A stretch of 64,000 bases of DNA from Spirosoma foliorum (GTDB lineage: Bacteria > Bacteroidota > Bacteroidia > Cytophagales > Spirosomataceae), in assembly GCF_014117325.1 (NCBI RefSeq), contig NZ_CP059732.1, positions 2,307,001 through 2,371,000 on the forward strand, in the 5' to 3' direction. This document shows, piece after piece, positions 25,089 to 33,801 of the stretch. The notes under the pieces were generated by a model, which saw nothing but the letters and a program-made list of their open reading frames with translations, was not told where the DNA came from and made no database searches. Position numbers and translations under genes: made by a program. How positions within the stretch are numbered: the stretch's first letter is position 1; each line of letters begins with the position of its first letter.

Positions 25089-28031
25089 AAATCCGATGTC
25101 AATGACCAACGGCTGGACTAGCCATTGGCCTGAAGTTACATTGTAAATTGTGCGGAAACCGGCTTCGAAGGGCGTACGTAGCCGAAGGGCGTTAAAGACA
25201 AAGGACACGTCGAGGCCCGTCGTTTGATAATCGTGATGTTCAATCTCGTAGCCACGCAGACGGCCGTATACATCCTGCACTTCTACGCTACTCTGGCCCT
25301 GGGTCATGTCATAAAAGCCTCCTGCCTTGATACGCTGTACATACAGCCACCTTCCCAATGACCAATGCATATCGGCAACTGGAAACTTGTACTCTACACT
25401 GCCAGCCTTTATCTGGTCGTCTGGCACATAGCCTTGTCCACGTGGGAAGAAAACCAGCGCGTTAAATACATACGTTCCCTGTGCCTGTAGCTGGTAACCC
25501 ACTCTGAATCGAAAAGAGTGATGATCCAGAAGACCAGGGAAAAACAGATTCCCCTGGATGCCAAATTGTTCGGCTGTTAGCTTACCACCAAAAGGTGTTG
25601 TGCGGTAATTTACAGCAATGGTTTGCCCCCAACGTGGAGCCACATCACGCTTGCTTTGCCGAAGAAGGTGCGAATAACTGAATCCATATGTTAAGGCGAT
25701 AAGCGATCCGGCTCCCCCGACTTCTGATGGATAACGATAAGGTAAATCATAGCCAGACACCTGTAGGTAGTTATAATAGGCTGATAGGGTGGCACTTTGG
25801 ACGTATTTTGAATTGGTGAATTGCAAGGGCAGGCGAAAGCCAGCGGTTAGCTGATTGTATTGCCAGCGATCAGTCCGCAGGCTGTCGAGCGGGTAGGCTC
25901 GATCAATATAAAGGGATGTGCTGCGAGTACCTCGTTGAAAACTTACATCGATGATTGGGTAAAGTCCCTGGTAACTCAGGAGAGCATAAAAATTACCCGC
26001 ACGTTCGGACTGATTATACGTATAACCCACGCCAATCTGTGTCGTACTCAGTAAATCCTGTGAGCTTACGCCAACAGACAATGCCTGCCCTGTACTGGAA
26101 AGGGTGGGTCCCCAACCATAAATATTAAGCGCATGAGCCAGCCGATTGAATCGGGATGGCTTATATACGGTCGGGTTAGTACTCGAATCGCTAAGTATAC
26201 GGCGCCCCAGGGCAGCTCCCGGTTCCTGTTTGGGTAATGAGCCAAAATAACGGATGGTCTGCTCCTGAACGGGCTCACGTACAGCTTTCCAGGTAGTAGG
26301 ATCGAGGGGCATATCGGCAATTCGATAGCCCGTAGCCGCAAAATCTTCGATCGCTAGCCGAGTTCCCGATGGTGAAACAGTAGCATGATAAGCTGCGAGT
26401 GGCCGTGACGTAACCTGGAATACCTGCTTAGAGTTGATATCAACTGCATACAAATTGTCGATACCTGACCGGGGTGAATTGTAAAGTACATACTTGCCCC
26501 ACGGTTGCGGATGACTGATGTTTTCGTTTACCGGTGGCAGTAAGTCGGTCTTTGTATTGGACTCAGTATCAATAGTCTGTATGGTTTTCTGGCTATTTTT
26601 AAGGGCAACTGTTACCAAGGTTCGATTGTCGTTCTGCCAGCGTGGGTGTTGGTAAAAAGCATTATCTGGATTTGAGATTTGCTTCAGTAGCTTGCCCGTT
26701 GTGGCATCGAGTACGAGTAGCCGGGTTTTATATTGATCGGTACTCTCAACAACCGCCAGTTTTGTGTTGTCGGGTGAGAGAGTGGCCACCATATAGCGCG
26801 CACGGTGCGACAGGCGAGTTAGCTTCCCTGTTTTAAGATCGAGCAGCCGGATGTTCGAATAAACGCGTTGGCTCCAGCGTGGATCATAGCCAAACTCAAT
26901 CCAGCAGGCTTTGGTAGCGGTGGCTGATAATAAGTCTGGGTCATTCGGGAAGCCTTGCACCTGAATGACCTTCTCCGGCTTGTTCTTTGACAAGATAACC
27001 AGCCGGGGTGTATCCCCCAACCCACTTTTTACGGCTAAAACGGTCGAATCGGTCAGGAATTGCGGATGCTGATAATTGGTAAAAACGGGCCGTGAGTCCG
27101 ATTTGGATGACGGTTGTTTCTCGACACTAACCAGAAAGCTTTGCGTAGGTGTAATGGTCAGAGCTTCCTGCTGTTTCTTCCAGATTTCGGTCAGATCGGC
27201 CATTGTTTTCTGGTACAGATCTTCCGTTCGCAACTTGGTTTCGTCTTTGATACTGGCCGAAAACGCAAACGGCAGTGGCCATCGTCGGTAATTTCGGTTC
27301 AGAACACGACTCCAGACGTCAGGACCATAGGTACGTTTGAGGTATGTAGTCATAAAATAACCCAATACGTAGTGATTTGGCACATTGTCGCGGTACGAAC
27401 CGGCAACCGCTTTCGGGTAATCGAATGGCTTTCCCGCGAGCAGATTAGCGCGCATACCCAAATCGAAATTCGGAATTCGCCCACGACCGCTATTGCTCAG
27501 GAGAGTTTCGTTACTTACAGCATCGCCTTCGGCAAACCAGTCAGGCACGGTCAATAAAGGAAAAAACAGGCCCGGATTTCCCAATAATGAATAAAGAACC
27601 CGTCCATAGCCCTGTAAGGCTTTATCATTTTGAACAACGTGTCGATACTCGTGTACAGCCAGCAGATCGAGCCAGTTAAATGTTCCCAACAAACCGGGGT
27701 CTTGTGGGGGCACGGCAAAAAACTCAGATCGCCTTGGAAACAATGTAACAAAACCGTTACTATTCGTCGTCTGATTCTGAAGCAGAACCGAAATGCGCCG
27801 GGGTTGCTTTTCCAGAGAGGCACTGGCAGGTTCGTACAAACTTTCGAGTCGGTTCGCTGTTCGCTGGGCGGTCGAGTCAATACCAGACGGATAGAGTACT
27901 CGGAAATGGGGTGTTGTAATCCGATACCAGCGAAGGCTAGCCGGATTTTGATCGAGAATCGGGAGTGTTTGTGCCGTGGCGATCAGGGCTACGAACAGCA
28001 GCTGGAGCGTAAGGACGAGTCTTCGTAACAT
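25086..28031 (-). CDS. Exported zinc-peptidase-like / TolB propeller / outer-membrane barrel fusion protein
   Basis: The 981-residue protein has three visible parts. After a signal peptide (1-20), residues about 30-300 look like a gluzincin peptidase of the MA type: HEYRH at 127-131 gives the HExxH motif and E168 in DWFAEGDAV is placed as the third zinc ligand. Residues about 310-600 are WD40/TolB-like strands (SPDNTKLAVVES, SPSGTRLAIEDF). From about 640 onward alternating strands with aromatic ends (YRTTPFGGKLTAEQFGIQGN, VQRIKAGGFYD) and a terminal Phe (PLVIDIGF) look like an outer-membrane beta-barrel. A surface-anchored protease or sensor is plausible; the substrate is unknown. The gene stands alone, next to the trailer end of the CRISPR array. 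Confidence 0.8.
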   Translation of the reverse strand: MLRRLVLTLQLLFVALIATAQTLPILDQNPASLRWYRITTPHFRVLYPSGIDSTAQRTANRLESLYEPASASLEKQPRRISVLLQNQTTNSNGFVTLFPRRSEFFAVPPQDPGLLGTFNWLDLLAVHEYRHVVQNDKALQGYGRVLYSLLGNPGLFFPLLTVPDWFAEGDAVSNETLLSNSGRGRIPNFDLGMRANLLAGKPFDYPKAVAGSYRDNVPNHYVLGYFMTTYLKRTYGPDVWSRVLNRNYRRWPLPFAFSASIKDETKLRTEDLYQKTMADLTEIWKKQQEALTITPTQSFLVSVEKQPSSKSDSRPVFTNYQHPQFLTDSTVLAVKSGLGDTPRLVILSKNKPEKVIQVQGFPNDPDLLSATATKACWIEFGYDPRWSQRVYSNIRLLDLKTGKLTRLSHRARYMVATLSPDNTKLAVVESTDQYKTRLLVLDATTGKLLKQISNPDNAFYQHPRWQNDNRTLVTVALKNSQKTIQTIDTESNTKTDLLPPVNENISHPQPWGKYVLYNSPRSGIDNLYAVDINSKQVFQVTSRPLAAYHATVSPSGTRLAIEDFAATGYRIADMPLDPTTWKAVREPVQEQTIRYFGSLPKQEPGAALGRRILSDSSTNPTVYKPSRFNRLAHALNIYGWGPTLSSTGQALSVGVSSQDLLSTTQIGVGYTYNQSERAGNFYALLSYQGLYPIIDVSFQRGTRSTSLYIDRAYPLDSLRTDRWQYNQLTAGFRLPLQFTNSKYVQSATLSAYYNYLQVSGYDLPYRYPSEVGGAGSLIALTYGFSYSHLLRQSKRDVAPRWGQTIAVNYRTTPFGGKLTAEQFGIQGNLFFPGLLDHHSFRFRVGYQLQAQGTYVFNALVFFPRGQGYVPDDQIKAGSVEYKFPVADMHWSLGRWLYVQRIKAGGFYDMTQGQSSVEVQDVYGRLRGYEIEHHDYQTTGLDVSFVFNALRLRTPFEAGFRTIYNVTSGQWLVQPLVIDIGF

Positions 28032-28091
28032 GCGGTATCAATGTACGCAGTTTTAACGAAAAAACGCCCCAGCGTATGTGGTTGCCCTGAT

Positions 28092-30290
28092 TTTTCAATT
28101 CCTGATGAGTACGATTGGGAGGATAAAAGTGAAAAATTTTTTCACTTTTTAGTTGTTTTCAATTCCCCACAGGTACGATTAGAAGGAAATTCCCCGCACT
28201 CATCAAAGTCACTTTAGTAAGATTTCAATTCCCCACAGGTACGATTAGACGCAAATAACTTTTCGTCTGGCTTCACCGCTACCGACTAATTTCAATTCCC
28301 CACAGGTACGATTAGAAGTTCCTGGGCGCACCCGCCAGACCTCGTGGTTAACGCATTTCAATTCCGCTCAGGTACGATTAGAAGTTGGCTCGGCGTTCGG
28401 CTTGGACAGATCGAGCAGCATTTCAATTCCGCTCAGGTACGATTAGAAGCAAGCCGGGCCGATATCGGGTCACCATGAATAATTTATTTCAATTCCGCTC
28501 AGGTACGATTAGAAGAAAGGGAAAGAATCGAACCATATTCAATCCCTATAAATTTCAATTCCGCTCAGGTACGATTAGAAGCATCGCCCCGACGTGGTGA
28601 CCAGTAATTTGTAGAAGATTTCAATTCCGCTCAGGTACGATTAGAAGGGGCTTTCGATCGGACAATTGACGTGGTTAAGATTATTTCAATTCCGCTCAGG
28701 TACGATTAGAAGCTGCCAAGCTTCGAGAAGGCGTGGGCTTCTTCCGTATTTCAATTCCGCTCAGGTACGATTAGAAGAGCAGATGTCAATAAGCAATATT
28801 GGCTAAATCAGTATTTCAATTCCGCTCAGGTACGATTAGAAGGCCTGGCCGAAATCGACCAGTATAAGCTACTGCCGGATTTCAATTCCGCTCAGGTACG
28901 ATTAGAAGCAATATTATCGGCGTGAAGCCCGTCGAGTTTACCTTATTTCAATTCCGCTCAGGTACGATTAGAAGAATAAAGTGCAGCGGGTTGAGCACAT
29001 TGCCCAGGTGATTTCAATTCCGCTCAGGTACGATTAGAAGCAAATCCTTAGTCGTCGTCGTAGGGCTGGGCAACGATTTCAATTCCGCTCAGGTACGATT
29101 AGAAGAGCGGATTCCGGCTTTTAGTGCCCATGCGTCTAAGGATTTCAATTCCGCTCAGGTACGATTAGAAGTAAAAAAGCGCAAGCCGCTACAAGTGAAT
29201 TTTTCGGATTTCAATTCCGCTCAGGTACGATTAGAAGGTCGATCCGTAATACCAAAGTGTAATTTTGGACCACATTTCAATTCCGCTCAGGTACGATTAG
29301 AAGATGCGTTCTGCTCCACCATCGCAAAGTCACCCCCATATTTCAATTCCGCTCAGGTACGATTAGAAGGCTTGGTCAGCAGACAGTACCCTATGGCCCA
29401 GATGTATTTCAATTCCGCTCAGGTACGATTAGAAGTGTTCAAGTATTTGTTGTTCATTGCTCATAACAAACATTTCAATTCCGCTCAGGTACGATTAGAA
29501 GTGCAATGTCTGGGGTCAGTCCAGAGGAGGGAGTCATATTTCAATTCCGCTCAGGTACGATTAGAAGCCCGGACAGTTCCGTTGTCGTGAGGTCTATTTT
29601 GGATTTCAATTCCGCTCAGGTACGATTAGAAGACCAGGTGTACCAATCATCCTAATGCGCCCTTTCAAATTTCAATTCCGCTCAGGTACGATTAGAAGAT
29701 ACCAGCATCGGGCGCCAAATCATCAGTGCCATTAATTTCAATTCCGCTCAGGTACGATTAGAAGTCGTCCTTGTTGAATAGGTTAGTACCGAATGACTGT
29801 ATTTCAATTCCGCTCAGGTACGATTAGAAGAACGGTTTCACTTGTGGTTGCAGGTTCACCCCCAGAATTTCAATTCCGCTCAGGTACGATTAGAAGCTGG
29901 TACCCAGCCAGTCGTACCCCCAAATTAAAGAATTTCAATTCCGCTCAGGTACGATTAGAAGTTTGGAGCCTAACAAACTCTACATTTCTGAGAAATAATT
30001 TCAATTCCGCTCAGGTACGATTAGAAGTGCCGCAGGCCCGATAGAATGCCCTCGTTCGATTTCATTTCAATTCCGCTCAGGTACGATTAGAAGAGCGGCA
30101 TTGGCGTAAGCCCCAACTACTTCACCAGATTTCAATTCCGCTCAGGTACGATTAGAAGTGTTTTTTCTTTAGTCGTTTCCTTCCTTTTATAATCCATTTC
30201 AATTCCGCTCAGGTACGATTAGAAGGAGTCGTGGAATCAATACATCAGCCTCCAGGCCGGATTTCAATTCCGCTCAGGTACGATTAGAAG
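28092..30290 (-). CRISPR. CRISPR array, 34 repeat units and 33 spacers, no cas genes in the window
   Basis: The repeat is 30 nt and the spacers 34-37 nt. Thirty repeats (28355 to 30261) are identical: plus strand begins ATTTCAATTCCGCTCAGG and ends TACGATTAGAAG. Three at 28156, 28222 and 28289 carry CCCCACAGG in place of CCGCTCAGG, and the one at 28092 is heavily decayed. Decay at the left and an intact right end show that the leader is on the right, and on the minus strand the repeat ends GGAATTGAAAT, the usual 3' end of type I-B and III repeats, so crRNAs are probably read leftward. The spacer at 28122-28155 contains a hairpin (AAAAGTGAAAAA...TTTTTTCACTTTT) that could end the transcript. Subtype is inference from the repeat only. 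Confidence 0.97.
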
Positions 30291-30554
30291 CCGTGAATTT
30301 ACGACTCAAAAAGGGCATTAAGTAGCCCAGATAGATGATTTCGCCAGTCCGAAAGCAGGTATAAAGTCGTCGACCTGTAATGGCACGAAAAACCCCGTTG
30401 ATCGACGACTTGCTGATAGTTAGCTATATAGCGTTAGAGTGCGCTCGTTCCGGAGGCAAACTGGCCGTTGATCAAAGAACAAATTGAGGTGTAAAATGCA
30501 GTCGACGACTTGGGGTAGTCATTGGTCGTTGTCTGTTCGCCGTTATCACAAAGA
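30291..30554 (-). promoter_or_regulatory. Probable CRISPR leader region
   Basis: The gene-free 264 nt between the last intact repeat and the aldehyde dehydrogenase stop should hold the leader and array promoter if the array runs leftward. AAGTCGTCGA at 30364-30373 is inverted at 30402-30411 (TCGACGACTT), and GTCGACGACTT recurs at 30501-30511. The region is less A/T-rich than many leaders. No clear -7 box is visible. Confidence 0.45.
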
Positions 30555-31973
30555 TCATAAAAACTTTAGAATGTACTGAATGAGCTTCTTTACCGTATCG
30601 GTATAAGGGGGGTAAATGAATTTCATGGTCCCGAAATCGCGTTTCATGACTCCTCGTTGATTGGAAAATTCCTGAAAACTGAAGAAGCCGTTTGACTTGC
30701 CTACGCCACTGTTGTTAATGCCCCCAAAGGGAAGCTCAGCGTTGATGAATTGGAGCATTGTCTCGTTCACGACTGTATCCCCCGCTGATGTATGATCCAG
30801 AATATAATTTGTATGCTGACGATTGTGACTATGGATGTAGAGCGCCAGTGGTTTTTCGCGCTGATTCACGATTCGTAAGGCTTCGTCGAGGGTTGAGTAG
30901 GTTAAAACGGGGAGTATCGGACCGAAAATTTCATCCTGCATCACCTGCATGGCATCGGTCACGTTTTCCAGAACAGTTGGCTCAATGAAGTTCTGATCGG
31001 GGTTCATCTTACCACCCAGAACAACCTTCGCGCCTTTCGTAACGGCATCATCAACCAGATCGCGGAGTCGTCCAAAATGCCGGTTGTTTATGATGCGTGC
31101 ATAACTGTCGGACGTTTCAACGGGCTGCCCATCAGGACTGTACATAGCCTTTAGTCGCTCGCGTAAAGCGTCCATAAAAGACTGTTTAACCGACTGATGG
31201 ATAAGGATATAATCGGGAGCAATGCAGGTCTGCCCACAGTTGATGCATTTAGCCCAGGCCAGTTGAGCCGCTGCCTGCTGAATATTGGCAGACTCATCCA
31301 CAATGGCCGGAGATTTGCCCCCTAATTCGAGCGTTACCGAGGCCAGATGTTTGGCTGCTGCTGTCATAACCACCCGCCCAATTGCCGGACTTCCGGTAAA
31401 AAAAATGTGATTGAACGGGAGTTCGAGCAAGGCTTGCGACACATCGGCATCGCCCTCAAAAACAATCACTTCTTCGGGCGGAAACAGTTCAGTTATCATC
31501 CGCTTCAGTAAGGCGGATGTATGCGGGGTCAGTTCAGAAGGTTTGAGGATGGCTACATTCCCGGCTGCTATGGCCGATACCAACGGTCGGAGGGTAAGCG
31601 CAATTGGGTAGTTCCAGGGCGAAATAATCAGTACGTTCCCTTTGGGCTCGTACCGTATATAACTGCTGGTACCAATGAGTGGTAACGTAGTGGGCAATGA
31701 TTTCGGCTTCATCCACTGCTTTAGGTGGCGGATCGTGTGTTTGATTTCGCCATATAGCGACATTAAGTCGGTCAGCATGGCCTCGGCGGCTGGCTTGCGC
31801 AGATCGTCGTAGAGGGCTTGTTGAATGGCTGATTCGTGAGTGACAAGCCAGGTTTGGAGCTTTTGAATACGGGCAAGACGCTCATTTATGGTCGTCAATG
31901 CCATATGAGGAGCATACCGTCGTTGCGCAGCGAAAGCGGCCTGAAAATCAGTTTTATGTTGTACGGAAATCAT
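30555..31973 (-). CDS. Aldehyde dehydrogenase, class 3-like
   Basis: The 472-residue NAD(P)-dependent enzyme oxidises aldehydes to acids. It has the nucleotide-binding stretch ISPWNYPIALTLRPLVSAIA, the glycine motif FFTGSPAIGR, the general base E216 in LELGGKSP and the catalytic cysteine C250 in NCGQTCIAPDY; the length and the APDY motif place it in the ALDH3 branch (fatty or aromatic aldehydes). The C-terminal helix (TDTVKKLIQYILKFL) is hydrophobic on one face, as in membrane-associated ALDH3 members. It is transcribed toward the CRISPR array and no co-transcribed partner is visible. Confidence 0.92.
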   Translation of the reverse strand: MISVQHKTDFQAAFAAQRRYAPHMALTTINERLARIQKLQTWLVTHESAIQQALYDDLRKPAAEAMLTDLMSLYGEIKHTIRHLKQWMKPKSLPTTLPLIGTSSYIRYEPKGNVLIISPWNYPIALTLRPLVSAIAAGNVAILKPSELTPHTSALLKRMITELFPPEEVIVFEGDADVSQALLELPFNHIFFTGSPAIGRVVMTAAAKHLASVTLELGGKSPAIVDESANIQQAAAQLAWAKCINCGQTCIAPDYILIHQSVKQSFMDALRERLKAMYSPDGQPVETSDSYARIINNRHFGRLRDLVDDAVTKGAKVVLGGKMNPDQNFIEPTVLENVTDAMQVMQDEIFGPILPVLTYSTLDEALRIVNQREKPLALYIHSHNRQHTNYILDHTSAGDTVVNETMLQFINAELPFGGINNSGVGKSNGFFSFQEFSNQRGVMKRDFGTMKFIYPPYTDTVKKLIQYILKFL

Positions 31974-32164
31974 GCGGTTTCAAAATCAATATCTTCTGTT
32001 TCCTGATCAAAATTCAAATCGGAGCCATATCGGCGACCGATAAAACGCTGACCCTTAAACTTGAAACATTTTTAAAGAATACGCTAAAAATACAAAAAAG
32101 AAGGCGATATGGATTTAAAACATGAATCGTTTATCTTAGCTGAAACTTTAGCACCCCGAATTGG

Positions 32165-33391
32165 ATGACGCTCGTTAGTGACAACATCCGCTATCTGCGC
32201 AAACTGAATGGTTTGACGCAGGAGCAATTTTCTCGAAAAATAAATATAAAACGCTCCTTACTAGGGGCTTATGAGGAGGGGCGCGCCAACCCAAATCAGC
32301 AAAATATACAAACCATTGCCAAAGCGTTCAATACAACCGTCGAACTGCTAACCCGGCAGGATTTACGGAAACTTCGTGAAACGCCTAATCTTAGTATTCC
32401 TCTTGGCCAAAAAAACACCGACGTATACGCCCACCGGAATGATCGGGGGAGTGAAAATGGCTCTATAATTCGGTCGGATGGAAAATTAGCCGACGATGAC
32501 GATCCGTTTCAACATCCTGATTTTCCAGATATTTTTGCGCAGCCTACGCCCCCAACGCCAGAACCACAACCGCTGTCGTCGGTACTGAACAAGTATTACA
32601 AAACGCAGGAAGAGCCGCGTCGGGTACAGGACGCACCCACTCCACCCGTTATAACGTCGCCTGTGCGACCCGGTGCTGGAAATGAGCGCATTTCGCCATC
32701 GACGTTTCAACCTCAGTCGGATAATCGGCAGCCTGATCGCCCTGCTCCATCGGTCGTCGATCGATTGTTTGCGCCACAATCGGACCCCCAGCCCCGGCCT
32801 GAACCTGTTCGGCCTGTCTCGCCTTCCCGACAGTCGGAGTCGTTGACGTTCAATAATATGTACGAAGGAACGTCGGCATCAGCCTATTCAAATTCGTCGG
32901 CTCAGGCAATTGCACCCACAATTCCAGTGGTGATGCAGCGCCAGTTTGCCGAATATGGACAACGTTTTCAACAGGCCGATTTCCTGCATCGACTGCCAGC
33001 CATGCAGTTACCTACATTACCCGAGGGGCATTATCGGGCCTTTGAAGCAGGCGACGACTTTACATTTCCGGGTGCCTTGCTGGTTGGGAAATTCATTCGG
33101 AACTGGTTCGATATTGCCGACGGAAAATTATACATTCTGCTCATGCACCAGCAACCTACGGGGTCAGGTATTTCCTGTCGGCGGGTGTATAATCAGGTGA
33201 AGGTAAAGGGTTCGCTGTTGCTAACCGCCGATCGGGCTGATATTCCCAACCGTGAAATAGCTTTAAAAGATGTGCTGGAAGTCTGGGAAATCTGCGCGTT
33301 TGTCAGCCAGCAGCTTCCTCCACCGGCCCCCAATACAGAGCGCTTACGACAACTGGTCGATGAACTTCGGTTTGAAGTAGAACGTCTTTGA
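32165..33391 (+). CDS. XRE-family regulator with Pro-rich linker and S24/LexA-like C-terminal domain
   Basis: The 408-residue protein has an N-terminal helix-turn-helix (about 5-60: NIRYLRKLNGLTQEQFSRKI, then SLLGAYEEGRANPN), a long disordered Pro/Gln/Ser-rich linker (about 95-255) and a C-terminal domain (about 270-390: LPEGHYRAFEAGDDFTFPGA, then LLVGKFIRNWFDIADGKLYI) that looks like the S24/LexA fold common in Bacteroidota XRE proteins. The position of the S24 catalytic serine (GDSM) reads GDDF, so self-cleavage is unlikely and the domain may only dimerise or bind a ligand. The gene is divergent from the aldehyde dehydrogenase, 191 nt apart. Target genes unknown. Confidence 0.85.
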   Translation: MTLVSDNIRYLRKLNGLTQEQFSRKINIKRSLLGAYEEGRANPNQQNIQTIAKAFNTTVELLTRQDLRKLRETPNLSIPLGQKNTDVYAHRNDRGSENGSIIRSDGKLADDDDPFQHPDFPDIFAQPTPPTPEPQPLSSVLNKYYKTQEEPRRVQDAPTPPVITSPVRPGAGNERISPSTFQPQSDNRQPDRPAPSVVDRLFAPQSDPQPRPEPVRPVSPSRQSESLTFNNMYEGTSASAYSNSSAQAIAPTIPVVMQRQFAEYGQRFQQADFLHRLPAMQLPTLPEGHYRAFEAGDDFTFPGALLVGKFIRNWFDIADGKLYILLMHQQPTGSGISCRRVYNQVKVKGSLLLTADRADIPNREIALKDVLEVWEICAFVSQQLPPPAPNTERLRQLVDELRFEVERL

Positions 33392-33449
33392 GGTTTTTTG
33401 ACAGGATTTACACGATTGACAGGATTTGATTTGTAGTTAAAGCTGCCTG

Positions 33450-33545
33450 TTTTTTGTCATTCCGACGAAAGGAGGAATCTTAAAGTATCCTTGCTAGAGA
33501 ACTAAGAAGCCCTAAGATTCCTCCTTTCGTCGGAATGACAAAAAA
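33450..33545. repeat. Interspersed palindrome, GTCATTCCGAC family, copy 2
   Basis: The arms (33450-33483 and 33512-33545) share TTTTTTGTCATTCCGAC and GGAGGAATCT with the element at 11828. Substitutions in one arm are matched by compensating substitutions in the other (CGAAAGG pairs with CCTTTCG, against ACAAAGG/CCTTTGT in copy 1), so the stem has been kept. The loop is unrelated. Both copies follow the same flank, CTGCCT[AG]. Confidence 0.85.
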
Positions 33546-33591
33546 GGTTCAAATTTTTTTGGACGTAAAGTTTGCAAAGCCTCCCTGTTGA

Positions 33592-33702
33592 GCGTAGTAT
33601 TGACTACGTTCGAGTGTTATCCGGTCTCTGACCGGGGTGAAATAAATTTGAAAAACCGGTCGGAGACCGGATAACACCACGGCGTAGTCCAGAGACTACG
33701 CC
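33592..33702. repeat. Palindrome with GTTATCCGGTCTC arms, nested in the 33394-33769 element
   Basis: AGCGTAGTATTGACTACGTT and TGTTATCCGGTCTCTGACCG (33591-33635) are inverted, with small differences, at 33657-33702. Each arm also contains its own short hairpin (GTAGT...ACTAC and CCGGTCT...), giving a clover-like fold. Confidence 0.75.
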
Positions 33703-33801
33703 AAGCAAAGGATCTATTGATAGGATATTATCCCGTATCAATAATCCTGTACATCCTGTCAGAAAAAACATGTCCTGACAACGCTTACCTTTGTCGGTGT
33801 T

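Larger units (their letters stand above)
33394..33769. repeat. Outer palindrome (GACAGGATT family) containing two other palindromes
   Basis: TTTTTTGACAGGATTTACAC (from 33396) is inverted by AATCCTGTACATCCTGTCAG (33742-33761) followed by AAAAAA. Between these arms sit two complete unrelated palindromes (33450-33545 and 33592-33702). The 410-nt gap 33392-33801 is therefore filled with nested repeats and holds no gene. Confidence 0.6.

Noticed and set aside
28385..30044. Plus-strand open frames of 71-131 codons across the CRISPR array
   Set aside because: They are translated repeats (FNSAQVRLE and FQFRSGTIR recur every 22 residues); the array explains them fully.
28000..33400. cas genes or a defence island around the CRISPR array
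   Set aside because: The flanking genes are an exported peptidase-like protein, an aldehyde dehydrogenase and an XRE regulator; no nuclease, helicase or Cas motif is present in them.
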